Positions 15,928 to 25,433 are shown, counted from the first letter of the stretch. The stretch: DNA of 45,609 nt from Oscillospiraceae bacterium (GCA_015064585.1 SVRY01000019.1:1-45609), one strand, 5' to 3'. The notes: generated from the letters alone by a model not told the origin. Translations and numbers: made by a program.

Positions 15928-16437
15928 ATGGACAAAAAGTTTGAAGATATTCAGGAATTTGCGCTTGAATATATTGAAAAATCCGTTGATTTAGAGCGAG
16001 AAAGAGAAAAATCCATTTTTGAATCATCAAATCGCCTGTTGGTTGCACAAACGCTGTTAATAACAGCGCTATTTGCAGTATTACCGTTGCTTGTTAACAA
16101 ATTTAGTGATTCTGGAAAGATATATTTCGTTTGGGGTGGTTCGCTGATTGCATCGCTCACCATCCTTAGCAGTCTTTTTGTTAATTTGCTTACACAATGG
16201 AGATTTAAATATAAAGCCATGCCTGCTCCGGCAAAATTTGAGAATTTTGTCGAGAGTCATCGTGAAGTATTCGATGAGAATATAGCATTTATTGAAGCCG
16301 CAAATTTTATGAAAAACATGTATAAAACGATTCGGAGCAATAATGATAGAAGAGCAATTACCTTTAACGTTTCGTTGCTTATTATGTTTTTGGCAACTAT
16401 TAGAACTTCCATACTTTTATTGGCTTTAGTTTTATAA
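15928..16437 (+). CDS. Membrane protein of unknown function (SLATT-like layout)
   Basis: A 169-aa protein. A charged N-terminal helix (about 1-35) is followed by two close membrane segments (about 36-55 and 66-87), a soluble helical part, and a third membrane segment at the C-terminus (about 148-168). Two paired helices with a cytoplasmic coil resemble SLATT-type 2TM effector proteins of conflict systems, but no motif fixes this. GGAGGG precedes the ATG. It appears to form an operon with the next gene. Confidence 0.65.
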   Translation: MDKKFEDIQEFALEYIEKSVDLEREREKSIFESSNRLLVAQTLLITALFAVLPLLVNKFSDSGKIYFVWGGSLIASLTILSSLFVNLLTQWRFKYKAMPAPAKFENFVESHREVFDENIAFIEAANFMKNMYKTIRSNNDRRAITFNVSLLIMFLATIRTSILLLALVL

Positions 16438-16452
16438 AGGGGGTAAGTATTT

Positions 16453-16800
16453 ATGATAATCTACAGAATAGGTCCATTCTGCTGGAAAGGAAAGCCGAGC
16501 ATGTGTTGTGGATTAAAACCGCAAAATGATTATTTAATAAATTACACGCAAAATCACCACACCCCAACTATTATCAACGAGGATGAGTTTAAATCAAATC
16601 AGCCTCACACATTTCGTTTTTCTCGCATCAATAAGCCAATAGAATACATCATCGTCCCCAAAGGTGCACCACTTGTCAAATTTGGTTTAACAAATGATAG
16701 CGGGTCTGATAAAATTGTCTTTGGTAGAACACGCAAAAAGAGAGCGGCAAAAAATCCTCGAAGGAAATTTTTGGCCAAAAAATTAACACATAAAAAATAG
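16453..16800 (+). CDS. Hypothetical basic protein
   Basis: A 115-aa protein of unknown function, 15 bases downstream of the membrane-protein gene and preceded by GGGGGTAAG. The first half contains a Cys pair (CCGL); the last 25 residues are very basic (RTRKKRAAKNPRRKF), suggesting nucleic-acid or phospholipid contact. Nothing links it to a known family. Confidence 0.55.
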   Translation: MIIYRIGPFCWKGKPSMCCGLKPQNDYLINYTQNHHTPTIINEDEFKSNQPHTFRFSRINKPIEYIIVPKGAPLVKFGLTNDSGSDKIVFGRTRKKRAAKNPRRKFLAKKLTHKK

Positions 16801-16855
16801 GAGTGCGCAAAGTTTTGGATAAAAAATCAATCACTTCATTAGCGTGGAAATGTTG

Positions 16856-17236
16856 ATGAATAAAGGAAGTATTGATGAAAAAGTGGCCGGGTCAATGGTG
16901 TTGGACAGGTTTGATCTGACCGACGAGGATCTGTAGAGGATCGAGCAGCTGTGCAACTGCAAATGGTATCAGCTGCTTTTTAAAAAGAATGGGGGTAGTA
17001 TTATGCAATACGAATATAAAAGATCGGTACGTTGTGGAGATCTTATGGATTCTTACAATTGCCAAGATATCATTGACAAATGTGCTGAAGAAGGAAAACG
17101 TTATGTCGGCTGGATTCCGGAAACAATTGACCGAGATAATGGGCGAATAAAAGAAATTACATTAATTTTTGAAAAATCAGAACCCATCGAGCCGAACTAT
17201 CAAAAATATTTAGATAAAAGAGGCTTAAAGCCATAA
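16856..17236 (+). pseudogene. Short ORF with an in-frame amber stop, containing a DUF4177-like 77-aa ORF
   Basis: From ATG 16856 the frame reads MNKGSIDEKVAGSMVLDRF..., meets TAG at 16934-16936, then continues open to 17236. The downstream part (ATG 17003, 77 aa) has GGGGG before it and may still be made alone. It looks like a small DUF4177-type protein (MQYEYKRSV, a Gly-Trp turn, then ITLIFEKSEP). Either the front is a dead gene fragment or it is a separate 26-codon reading frame. Confidence 0.5.
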
Positions 17237-17360
17237 GGAGTAAGTCAACGCTGAAACACAAGGGTTGTGCGGTCGAGTATGTTCAGTACGCATTGGACCT
17301 ATGACCGCAGAAAAGTCAAAACTCGAAGAGCAACTGATACAAGATCTCATACAAAAGCAC

Positions 17361-17402
17361 AACAACCTACAATTCACTTGAAAGGCTGAATTGTAGGTTG
17401 TT
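17361..17402 (+). terminator. Terminator
   Basis: AACAACCTACAATTCA and TGAATTGTAGGTTGTT pair, followed by TTCTTTT. It lies in the gene-free stretch after 17236. Upstream of it (17300-17380) is a 26-codon ORF without good support. Confidence 0.8.
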
Positions 17403-17418
17403 TCTTTTCATAAAGACT

Positions 17419-17462
17419 AACCCCATCCAAGAATTTAAACAGCTCGGATGGGGTTGCTTTTT
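17419..17462 (+). terminator. Terminator
   Basis: AACCCCATCC and GGATGGGGTT pair across a 17-base loop and are followed by GCTTTTTTAC. It stands between the plus-strand small genes and the minus-strand gene ending at 17505. Confidence 0.78.
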
Positions 17463-17504
17463 TACTTTTTAGTTATAGGGCATAGAATCCACTTCTGTTC
17501 TATC

Positions 17505-18248
17505 TCATTTCTTATCGGTAGATATTTGCATAACATTCATGAAATAACTGCGCAATTTTTTATATTTTCCATAGGAAAATCCACCCTGCTGTTCGGCAAT
17601 ATAGGCCGTTTTTCCGCCAAAGGAAATGCCAGTAAGCAGCCATGTGAATTTAATGTTTTGGTGCACAACTTTATTAATCGTTTTATAAAATTCTGTTGAT
17701 ACGCAGTCAACACAAAGCAATACGATCAGTTCGATCTTGTCCGTTATGTAATCTGTTCCAAAATATTCTTCTATCTTAGAGTGTATATTTGTTTGCAATT
17801 CATCCCAGATATCGCTTGTAATTTCTGGGATTCTGACAGTTACAAAGAAAAAAATCGTTGAAAGATCATCGTGTTGAACGTATAGCGAAATGCTGCCAAC
17901 CTCTGATTCTGCTTCCGCTATATGGACTTCGAAGCCATCATCCGATAATACAGACTCGATATGTGTTGTCAATTCCCGATAATTGGCAAATGCAACTTTA
18001 TGTTTTTGCGATTCCGCAATTTTGGCTTGATACCCATCCTTTATAGTGCTTGTAAAAATGCCATATAAAATCAATGTGAGTGCGCCTAAGCCTGTTAAAA
18101 AGAGAGTATAATAGTTTAAAAGCATATAAAACCATTCTTCGGCAATGATAACCATAAGAACTATGCCTACAGGACATAACAAAGTTGCGCATGCTCCGCA
18201 TATAATAAGTAGGCTTTTAATAATGATTTCCTTGGTATGGAGTGACAT
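17505..18248 (-). CDS. Two-TM membrane protein downstream of the Rhs gene, candidate immunity
   Basis: A 247-aa protein. Two membrane segments lie at about 10-34 and 41-65, then a soluble domain with alternating beta/alpha character and the hydrophobic strands TIFFFVTVRIP and IELIVLLCVDCV. No family is recognised. It has a strong GAGGTGAT ribosome site and lies downstream of the Rhs gene on the same strand. Genes placed after Rhs toxins often encode immunity proteins, so this and the 131-aa protein are candidates; that is inference. Confidence 0.6.
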   Translation of the reverse strand: MSLHTKEIIIKSLLIICGACATLLCPVGIVLMVIIAEEWFYMLLNYYTLFLTGLGALTLILYGIFTSTIKDGYQAKIAESQKHKVAFANYRELTTHIESVLSDDGFEVHIAEAESEVGSISLYVQHDDLSTIFFFVTVRIPEITSDIWDELQTNIHSKIEEYFGTDYITDKIELIVLLCVDCVSTEFYKTINKVVHQNIKFTWLLTGISFGGKTAYIAEQQGGFSYGKYKKLRSYFMNVMQISTDKK

Positions 18249-18252
18249 TTTA

Positions 18253-18513
18253 TCACCTCGCTGCTCGGATAACTGTATTCGGATAAATTGTTTTGGTCGG
18301 TCTTTGCTGTAGATTTTTCTCGTATGATTCTATGCCAGAACTTACGCTTGTTTCTAATGTCGTTTGTATCGCCGCTTGAGTATGCTCTTTTATAGCATAG
18401 TTTCCAAATAAGCAACTTGATAGTTTTTGGGGCTCGAACCACGACACAAGGGGTTTGACCCCTTGTGTCGCAATCGAATAAACCGGAGTCCCCGTTGGAG
18501 CAGGAATATCCAT
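18253..18513 (-). pseudogene. Fragment with an M23-peptidase-like start between two palindromes
   Basis: An 86-codon reading frame beginning MDIPAPTGTPVYSIA, which resembles the conserved DIAAPTGTPV segment of M23/LytM peptidases. It then runs straight into a palindrome (18443-18471) and loses any resemblance. The start codon itself lies at the edge of a second palindrome (18511-18542). No ribosome site is evident. I read it as a gene remnant broken by REP-like insertions. Confidence 0.5.
18443..18471. repeat. REP-like perfect palindrome
   Basis: CGACACAAGGGGT-TTG-ACCCCTTGTGTCG, a perfect 13-bp stem inside the M23-like remnant. Its G-run/C-run arms resemble the GGGGTCAGACCCC units at 31597-31681. 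Confidence 0.75.
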
Positions 18514-18542
18514 AAGACATAGAACCGTCCCATGTCTTATGG
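18511..18542. repeat. REP-like palindrome with GGGACGGTTCT core
   Basis: CCATAAGACAT and ATGTCTTATGG flank a core that reads GGGACGGTTCT on the minus strand. GGGACGGTTCT is, from memory, a frequent core of REP-like elements moved by RAYT (Y1) transposases. Confidence 0.65.
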
Positions 18543-18938
18543 CTAAAACTTCCTTCCAACATTGGCTTGATATATAAATCTTACACAAAAATAAATTAAC
18601 GAAAAGCCAAGATTGTTGATCCATGGCAGATAGCCAGTTTTGAATTTGATGGCAAAACAACAGCACACTATAGTGATGAAAAAATGAAGATACGACAGAA
18701 TTACTAATATGCGCCACTTTACTTCGTATTTTTCTTTCAGAATCGGAACCCATAGATATCTTTGAATCCAATTCCAGTGGGTTTTATAATGGTGCTTAGC
18801 TCTGTTTCCGCTTTTTCCATGATGGTGACATCTTGGATAACCCAAATAAAGAAACACCATTCGTCCTTGACATTCTAAAATTAGATATTCAACAACAATC
18901 AAAAAGCAGAAAAAAATTTTGGCAAAAACTTCTATCAT
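18543..18938 (-). CDS. Small membrane protein overlapping the Rhs stop, candidate immunity
   Basis: A 131-aa protein with three hydrophobic stretches (about 5-20, 75-97 and 105-122) and a basic His-rich loop between the first two. Its ATG overlaps the Rhs stop (ATGA), so it is translationally coupled, the usual place for an Rhs immunity gene. Its end coincides with the REP-like palindrome at 18511-18542, so the original C-terminus may be lost. No family is recognised. Confidence 0.6.
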   Translation of the reverse strand: MIEVFAKIFFCFLIVVEYLILECQGRMVFLYLGYPRCHHHGKSGNRAKHHYKTHWNWIQRYLWVPILKEKYEVKWRILVILSYLHFFITIVCCCFAIKFKTGYLPWINNLGFSLIYFCVRFIYQANVGRKF

Positions 18939-21900
18939 AGATTCTCCTGACGCGTATTATATTTAATATATGTTTTGAGAGAATTTGGAATAACGCTCTT
19001 AAGGATACCCGGAATGGCTTTTAGCCCATCTCTTATAGATTGCGTATTTGTTTGTGTAAAATAATATGACCAATTGTGATTTTTTAGCGCTCTGCTAAAC
19101 GAATTTGCAACGTGTTTTGAACAAGTTCCCGAACCTCCCAAATAACCAGAGACCGCACCAAATGTTGCTCCTTCTAATGTCCTTAGAGCGTAATCTCCGA
19201 CATCTGTTTCTCCTTCTATTGCGGCATCAAGTAAACTGCTGGCTGCACCAATTGCAGTATTCCATGCAATTTGTCCGACTGCTCCAATACCCGTTGCCGC
19301 CAAGCCACCACTGATTCCGCCAGCCACAGTTGCCACTGTCAATTTACCCCAAAAAGCACCAGTTTTATATGCTTCTGGATTTTCAAGCAATTGAGTTATT
19401 GCCGAACTTGCTGCGCCTACAATAGATCCTATCGCAGCACCGATGACTACATTCCAAAAATCCCCTTCATCGTCAGCTCGAACAATGGGGTTATTATCGC
19501 AGTAGGCAAATAAGTTTTTATCGGTAATGCCATCGAGTGTTGCTGTCAGGACAGAGGGATCGTCTGTGCTAATAAATCTGCAAATTTCAGGATCATAGTA
19601 GCGACTACCGAGGTAGTACAGATTGCTTTCGGTATCATAATAATATCCACGGTAACGGAAGGGATTAATGTGGGAAATATGCGAGGTACTTGTTATGGCG
19701 TTGCCGGAGGCATCCACCGTACTGATTTGCTCGCCGAAGGAGGAATAGTAGTAGACTGCCTCGATGGAGGTGCTGCCGTCGGCATGGATCTTTACAAGAC
19801 CCATAATGTCGCCCTGAGCATTCTTCATATACCAATATTTTTGGGTGGTCTCGCTGCTTGTGCCGTAATCCTGCACGTAGGTCAGAAATTCCAGTCCGTC
19901 TCTGCCGTAGGTGAAATAGAGTAGATTGGTATTACTTCCGTCTGTGCGAAGCTCATACTCCAGGTTTCCGCTATCATCATAGAAATAACTGACGGTATTA
20001 GTTCCGCTTTGCTTTTCAACACGTTTTCCGGCAATATTGTATGTATAATTCCACGTTACAGAATTGGTTCTGGCGGAGGTCAAAAGACGGGAATTCCAAG
20101 TGAAATTATGCTTACCGTCGCTGAGGGTATTACCAATGTTATCGTAAGAGAAATAACGGGTCGCTTCGTCAGCATTAGAAGAAGTGATATGAGTGATCAA
20201 ATCGGGCCACGGCTCTTCCTCGACCATACCGGACTGATAATTATAGGTATAGGTCGTGCCGTTCTTATTAACTGAGGCAATATTGCCGTGATAATTTGGC
20301 GCGGAAGACGTACCTTCGTTTACGTAGGTAAAACTTTCGTTGTAGTTGGAACCGGTACCGCGATAGATCGATGCACTTGTCAGCTGGTTCAGGTCATCGT
20401 ATGCAAAGGTGCTGCTGCCACTTGAATTGCGATAGCCCGCATTGCTGATCCTTGTGATATTGCCCATACTGTCATAAGTGTAGTTGTATACGTAGTCAGC
20501 CGTAGGTTGGATGTCTTCGTCTGCAACACGAATGCGATACTGCGAGATATCAAAGGTCGTACCGGAAGCATCCGTGCTGCCGTCCTTATATGACCACGCA
20601 CTGTAGAGCTGATTGGTCAGTGGAACACCGCTAACGGTTTCGATTCGGTTATTTGTGGGGCGGTGAAGAAGATCATACGAATAATTGATCTCAGGCAGAA
20701 TGTTAGAGGTGGCGTTTTGATTTAACTGACGTTCAAGCAGATCGGTGTTGTTTTTGTATTCATAGACGTTTTTAAACGTTTTGGATACTTTGCTTGAATC
20801 AACGCTTTCCGTCAGCACTGTTTTGTTTTGTGTCAGACGATCGCCCACATCATATTCATAGGTATGTGTATTGCCGGTGCCGGAAGAGTTGAGATATTTG
20901 CTTTGCGTAATATTTCCAAGATCATCATAGACGAATCGGGTAGTATACCCCAGCGAAGGCTCACGTACCGAGGAAAGCAGATTATTATGCTGATACGAAT
21001 AATAGGCCTTGGCGATCGGCGTATCATAGTTTTTGCCGATTTCCGAATAGGTGAGTCTCCCCAGGTCATCGTAGATGTAGCCCTGAGTTCCAAGATCGTC
21101 GAAATCCTGACCGTAAACCGTTTTGATCAATTCGCCGAGTTCGTTGTAATAGTTTCTATTTAGTTGAAGAGATCCGACCGATGTAGCATCAGTGACAGGT
21201 GCAACATAATAATCATCCGCCACTTGGATGCCATCATAAAATCCGTAATCTGTCGAGAGGAAATACATTATATTTCCGCGATTGATTTGCGACAAGGCAC
21301 CGTCAGTATAACTATAAGAAACGGAGCTGAGATTGAAACCGTTTTCTCCGGCTACACCTACCGATTTCAGCGGTCCGTTTTCAACGGTACTGTTATTGTT
21401 ATAATATCCATAATTCGTAACGGAGCCATTCGGCGCCTCAACCGCAGTCGTGTTTAACGTTAACATATTATGAGTATAATTTGTAACGTTTCCGGCGGCA
21501 TCTCTGCTGCTCTTCAGAAGCAGACCGTAATCATAAGTATTTAAAGAATTACGGGTATATACGTCTGCATCACTTGAACCGGTGTAACTCGCCAATACGT
21601 TTCCTGCGGAATCATATTGATAACTTTCAGCCTTAAAGCCGTCTTCTGCAATGCTCCGAAGGTAATTACGTTTGTTATCATACTCATAGGTTGTTTCTTT
21701 GCCCAGCGCATCCGTACTTGATGTCAGATCACCACTTGCATTAAATGCGGTGTTTGAGGTAATTGCCTTACTGTTGGTCATACTTGAAAGATGGCCGTTG
21801 TCGTCATATTCGTAGGAAGTACCCCAACCGTTTTTGTATACAAACAGATCGTCAAAGTATACGGTTCCGGAGGTGTGAGAGCAGACGAGATATAATTCAA

Positions 21901-24900
21901 CAACAGAGAAATTTGCGATTGCGGTAGCGCTGTCCATAACAGCTTGCCACAGCCCCTTAGAGTCAGGAATCACTTCACATTCTACCGGATCGTTTGAGCC
22001 GTCCAAAATTTCAAGTCGAAGCGTCACGTTGGAGCCAAGAAACTCATTTTCGGGGATAACGTCGGTCTTTAATCTGCCGCCGAATACGATCGTATCACCC
22101 GCATTGCCTTGGACATAAATTGTTTGACGCAATTGTTTATCTGTTTTGATATCTCCCTCGATTTTAAGTGTACCATTAGTGATCGAAGGATAGTTTGTAA
22201 AGCCACGATATATATCCCAATTGCTGCTTGACAACGATTGCTTGAAATTAGCGTTTTTCAAAACGTTAAACGGCACCGAGCTATATCCATGTAACACTTG
22301 AATATTATCAATGTACGAAGTTCCCTGACTGCTAATGGTGAACGAATAGTTGGTGCCGCCGGTGAGATAGGCACTGATAAAATAGTTTTCATAGGTGCTG
22401 TCACCGTAAAACGTCTCACTTACACCGGCAACCGAAAACGTAACCGATCCACCGGTCTTAACGTAGGCGCCAAAGGAGTAATTACCACTTTGCGGCACAG
22501 TAATCTGTTGTGTAATGCTACCACCCGTTGCAAGGGCCAAAGCAGCATCGCCCATATACGCATTTGAAGAATCCATACTAACTCCGCTATAGGTCGATGC
22601 TGCTGATAGAATGGAGTTTTCTTCTGCATTTCCGCCAATATAGTAATTTTCGGTAATGGATTGCATATCCGATTGGAATTCGAGCTTGTTATCATCGTTA
22701 TATCCGGAACTTACGGCATTGCCGTAAATGTCGTTTGCAATCGTCGCTCTGCCGAAGGAATCAAATACATAAGTTACATAGTATTCCGTGCCCTGCTTAT
22801 CAACTCTGGTAATTCCGCGGCCGTATTCAAAGAGATAATCTGACGGCTTATAAAGCGTACCGCTGCTTGCATCTCCTTGTGAGCTTTCTATACTGAAAAC
22901 CTGAAGTCCGTCCGCGCGATAAATTGTTATGTTCGCACAATCAATGTTTCCATTTACTTGAGTCAGCAGGGTAACTGTTTCATCGTTGAAAACAAGGTTT
23001 TCATATGAAAAAGTGAGTATGAGCCTATTTCCAACGCCACTTGTGCTCGATGAATTATAATTCAGATAATTTGAAAAAGTAACGCTTTGCAACTGTTCAC
23101 CGGAATAAGAATATGTTGCATACGAACCATCGTGGCCGGTAATTCTCGTAAGATAATTATTTGCATCCCACGTTAAGGTTGTCGTCCGATAATTTGCGTT
23201 ATTATTGTAATATTCATAAATCTTGACAGGAACATAGGAACCGGTGAAAGAGCCCGATGAATATTCAATCACAGCTTTATTGCCGTTTTTATCTATGATC
23301 TGAGTTAAATAACCGCTGCGGTTAAAATATTTTTGTGTTCCATCTTCATATGTCATAGTGACACTAAAATCCGTTGCAAGATCAACGGTTCGATTCAAGC
23401 CACTTTCATCCACATAAATCGGGTCAGTTTCCTCATTATTATCATGGTCATACGCCGAGAAGAAATGCATGGTGCCATCACTATCATAATAGATAAAGTC
23501 GTCCATATGATCTCTATATTCCATGCTCTCTTGAATACTCAGCTGAAATCCGGTGCCAACGTAAACGTCGTGATAATTATATACACCGTTGACCGCAACA
23601 GAATCATTATATACGTGACTGATGTTTACGCCGCTGAGCTTATTAGCGGATGTATAATCAGTAAAGGCATAGCAAAGCTCGCCGGTAGCGTTATTGACAT
23701 ACGCTGTTCCACATCCATCGATGGACGCAGAGGTATATGAATAATAGTCTTCCAATCCTACGATACTTCCATACTGTACCCTTAATACCGGCGAGCCGGA
23801 AGAAAACAATGAGATCATTGCATCCTTGGCATGATCGTCATTATATACATCGGCGACCATTGCTAAACCAAGGTTGTTTGAGTTTGGATTACTGTACCAA
23901 TTCTTTACAGTATCGGTAATATTAGCAGACAAATATTGGCTGTCATCAGAATAAGTTGTTAATACGAAATAATCCTCTATGTTATTGCTATATATGGGAT
24001 AAGTCGGATTGATATATGTTGAATTGACATATGTTCCGAGATCTTGGGTTAATTCGCGGGCCGAAAAGTATATATCGGCATTTGGTACACTTTCAAAGTA
24101 ATTATATATCGGCACGTTGACCTCGGCATATTGAATAACCGTACCAATAGCAGCAACGTTTGTAACCAACAACTGATCGCCTATCATATCAAGATCCAGT
24201 ACCGGCAACTTGAACTTGAGATAAACGTTATAGATTTTTGACAGATAACCGACGTCATAATTAATCGAAAAATCGCCGCCCAATCTGTTATGAAAGCCGA
24301 TGAGCGAATCGACTCCGGACGTGAAATTTGTGTAGAGGTCCACCATAGGATCAATAGTAACCGGATATTCTCTTTCACTTGCCGCCAACCACTCTTTGTC
24401 AGCCGTTATGGTGAGAATATAATTGTTCCCATGCTCCGTAATAGTTTGAGTGATGTTTTCATTATGTGCACCCACAGCATCATACATTGTGGGTGCAGTA
24501 AGGCGATAAAGCTCCTCATTCTCTGATGTCAGAATGGAGATGCTTCCGTCTTCATTGCTTACAAGAGTGTTTTTGCCCGCAATGATCTTATATTTGAATA
24601 CATTGGTTGCATCTGCATTTTCTAATATAAAATTATCTTTAATAGCAGCGCCGCCGATGTCAAAGCGCAGATCTACTCCGTCGAAAACGCTCTCATATAG
24701 TACAGATGAGGTTACATTTTCAAGCATTTGTGGATCATCGCTTGATGTTTCTTCGTTCAATTTGACGGCATCCACATTGTTAGCATCCAACAACTGGAAT
24801 TTTACTTGCTCGTCTTCTTCTCCGATCGTCAGTATATGTCCCTTTGTCTTCTTGCCCAAACGAAAATAAAAGTGATCGGTGGTGGGTTTGAGCTCACCAT

Positions 24901-25210
24901 TCGCTGAAGCATCGGCATCAATCATTGTATTATCGATGTCCTGCCACTCATTATTCTTTTGATAATGAACCGGGGTAGGATACCTCGCCGCCGTGACAGT
25001 TTTATGATCTTCATGCAAAAAGTATTTGGTGGTCGCATCGCGAAGTTCTGTTACTTCGCAGATGATGGGGTTTTCTTCAACGGTTTCGGTTGAAGTTGAA
25101 GGTTCGATTTGCGGTTCTTCTTCCGCAAACACGATGGTGGTGCCCAACTGCACGCAGAGAATGATACTGAGGAGCACCGAGAGAATACGTAGCCAAAGTT
25201 TCTTTTTCAT
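18935..25210 (-). CDS. Secreted Rhs/YD-repeat protein with variable C-terminus
   Basis: A 2091-aa protein. The signal peptide is about residues 1-29 (MKKKLWLRILSVLLSII... ending VFAEE). An N-terminal domain of the type found in Clostridia wall-associated Rhs proteins (TVTAARYPTPVHYQ, then DNRLRE-like strands to about 500) is followed by many YD repeats (YDDLGRLTYSE, YDSMGNITRIS, YDDLNQLTSAS). The Rhs core ends RYYDPEICRFISTDD near residue 1900, then a unique tail of about 170 residues begins with glycine-zipper membrane stretches. Rhs shells enclose the C-terminal toxin. The tail VANSFSRALKNHNW... matches no toxin I know. Lysin-type wall domains are not seen. Confidence 0.9.
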   Translation of the reverse strand: MKKKLWLRILSVLLSIILCVQLGTTIVFAEEEPQIEPSTSTETVEENPIICEVTELRDATTKYFLHEDHKTVTAARYPTPVHYQKNNEWQDIDNTMIDADASANGELKPTTDHFYFRLGKKTKGHILTIGEEDEQVKFQLLDANNVDAVKLNEETSSDDPQMLENVTSSVLYESVFDGVDLRFDIGGAAIKDNFILENADATNVFKYKIIAGKNTLVSNEDGSISILTSENEELYRLTAPTMYDAVGAHNENITQTITEHGNNYILTITADKEWLAASEREYPVTIDPMVDLYTNFTSGVDSLIGFHNRLGGDFSINYDVGYLSKIYNVYLKFKLPVLDLDMIGDQLLVTNVAAIGTVIQYAEVNVPIYNYFESVPNADIYFSARELTQDLGTYVNSTYINPTYPIYSNNIEDYFVLTTYSDDSQYLSANITDTVKNWYSNPNSNNLGLAMVADVYNDDHAKDAMISLFSSGSPVLRVQYGSIVGLEDYYSYTSASIDGCGTAYVNNATGELCYAFTDYTSANKLSGVNISHVYNDSVAVNGVYNYHDVYVGTGFQLSIQESMEYRDHMDDFIYYDSDGTMHFFSAYDHDNNEETDPIYVDESGLNRTVDLATDFSVTMTYEDGTQKYFNRSGYLTQIIDKNGNKAVIEYSSGSFTGSYVPVKIYEYYNNNANYRTTTLTWDANNYLTRITGHDGSYATYSYSGEQLQSVTFSNYLNYNSSSTSGVGNRLILTFSYENLVFNDETVTLLTQVNGNIDCANITIYRADGLQVFSIESSQGDASSGTLYKPSDYLFEYGRGITRVDKQGTEYYVTYVFDSFGRATIANDIYGNAVSSGYNDDNKLEFQSDMQSITENYYIGGNAEENSILSAASTYSGVSMDSSNAYMGDAALALATGGSITQQITVPQSGNYSFGAYVKTGGSVTFSVAGVSETFYGDSTYENYFISAYLTGGTNYSFTISSQGTSYIDNIQVLHGYSSVPFNVLKNANFKQSLSSSNWDIYRGFTNYPSITNGTLKIEGDIKTDKQLRQTIYVQGNAGDTIVFGGRLKTDVIPENEFLGSNVTLRLEILDGSNDPVECEVIPDSKGLWQAVMDSATAIANFSVVELYLVCSHTSGTVYFDDLFVYKNGWGTSYEYDDNGHLSSMTNSKAITSNTAFNASGDLTSSTDALGKETTYEYDNKRNYLRSIAEDGFKAESYQYDSAGNVLASYTGSSDADVYTRNSLNTYDYGLLLKSSRDAAGNVTNYTHNMLTLNTTAVEAPNGSVTNYGYYNNNSTVENGPLKSVGVAGENGFNLSSVSYSYTDGALSQINRGNIMYFLSTDYGFYDGIQVADDYYVAPVTDATSVGSLQLNRNYYNELGELIKTVYGQDFDDLGTQGYIYDDLGRLTYSEIGKNYDTPIAKAYYSYQHNNLLSSVREPSLGYTTRFVYDDLGNITQSKYLNSSGTGNTHTYEYDVGDRLTQNKTVLTESVDSSKVSKTFKNVYEYKNNTDLLERQLNQNATSNILPEINYSYDLLHRPTNNRIETVSGVPLTNQLYSAWSYKDGSTDASGTTFDISQYRIRVADEDIQPTADYVYNYTYDSMGNITRISNAGYRNSSGSSTFAYDDLNQLTSASIYRGTGSNYNESFTYVNEGTSSAPNYHGNIASVNKNGTTYTYNYQSGMVEEEPWPDLITHITSSNADEATRYFSYDNIGNTLSDGKHNFTWNSRLLTSARTNSVTWNYTYNIAGKRVEKQSGTNTVSYFYDDSGNLEYELRTDGSNTNLLYFTYGRDGLEFLTYVQDYGTSSETTQKYWYMKNAQGDIMGLVKIHADGSTSIEAVYYYSSFGEQISTVDASGNAITSTSHISHINPFRYRGYYYDTESNLYYLGSRYYDPEICRFISTDDPSVLTATLDGITDKNLFAYCDNNPIVRADDEGDFWNVVIGAAIGSIVGAASSAITQLLENPEAYKTGAFWGKLTVATVAGGISGGLAATGIGAVGQIAWNTAIGAASSLLDAAIEGETDVGDYALRTLEGATFGAVSGYLGGSGTCSKHVANSFSRALKNHNWSYYFTQTNTQSIRDGLKAIPGILKSVIPNSLKTYIKYNTRQENL

Positions 25211-25250
25211 GCGACATTTCCTTTCTTAAAAATCAAGTTTTGAAAGTGAT

Positions 25251-25312
25251 GCGTTTTTGGTTTGCAGAAACCAAAAACGCGCGGAGAGTGGCTACAACTC
25301 CCCGCGCGTTTA
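25251..25312 (-). terminator. Two stacked hairpins between leader peptide and Rhs gene
   Basis: On the minus strand AACGCGCGGGGAG/CTCTCCGCGCGTT is followed directly by GCGTTTTTGGTTT-CTGC-AAACCAAAAACGC; the two share bases around GCGC. The first is followed by TTTTTGG and could terminate transcription before the Rhs start at 25210. Because the arms overlap, alternative folding (attenuation) is possible. Confidence 0.6.
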
Positions 25313-25319
25313 GATATTA

Positions 25320-25400
25320 CTATGCTTGCTTTACGTCAAAAGGGCGAGAAAACCCACGGGCACAGCTGCAGCCGATTGTAGGATGCGTTTCTGTTACCAT
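25320..25400 (-). CDS. Putative 26-aa leader peptide
   Basis: Reads MVTETHPTIGCSCARGFSRP and ends FDVKQA. It has a strong AGAGGTGAG site 5-6 bases before ATG and the promoter at 25434-25462, and it is followed by hairpins and then the Rhs gene. The CSC pair is notable. It may be a regulatory leader or a small secreted/modified peptide; no family is recognised. The signals are better than chance for a short ORF, but no homology is known. Confidence 0.45.
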   Translation of the reverse strand: MVTETHPTIGCSCARGFSRPFDVKQA

Positions 25401-25433
25401 GGTTCTCACCTCTTTCGTTCGTTTTGCAATTTT

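Noticed and set aside
18253-18771. A 172-aa ORF as a real gene downstream of the Rhs gene
   Set aside because: Its first half overlaps the coupled 131-aa frame in another phase and passes through two palindromes. Only the M23-like fragment in its second half seems meaningful.
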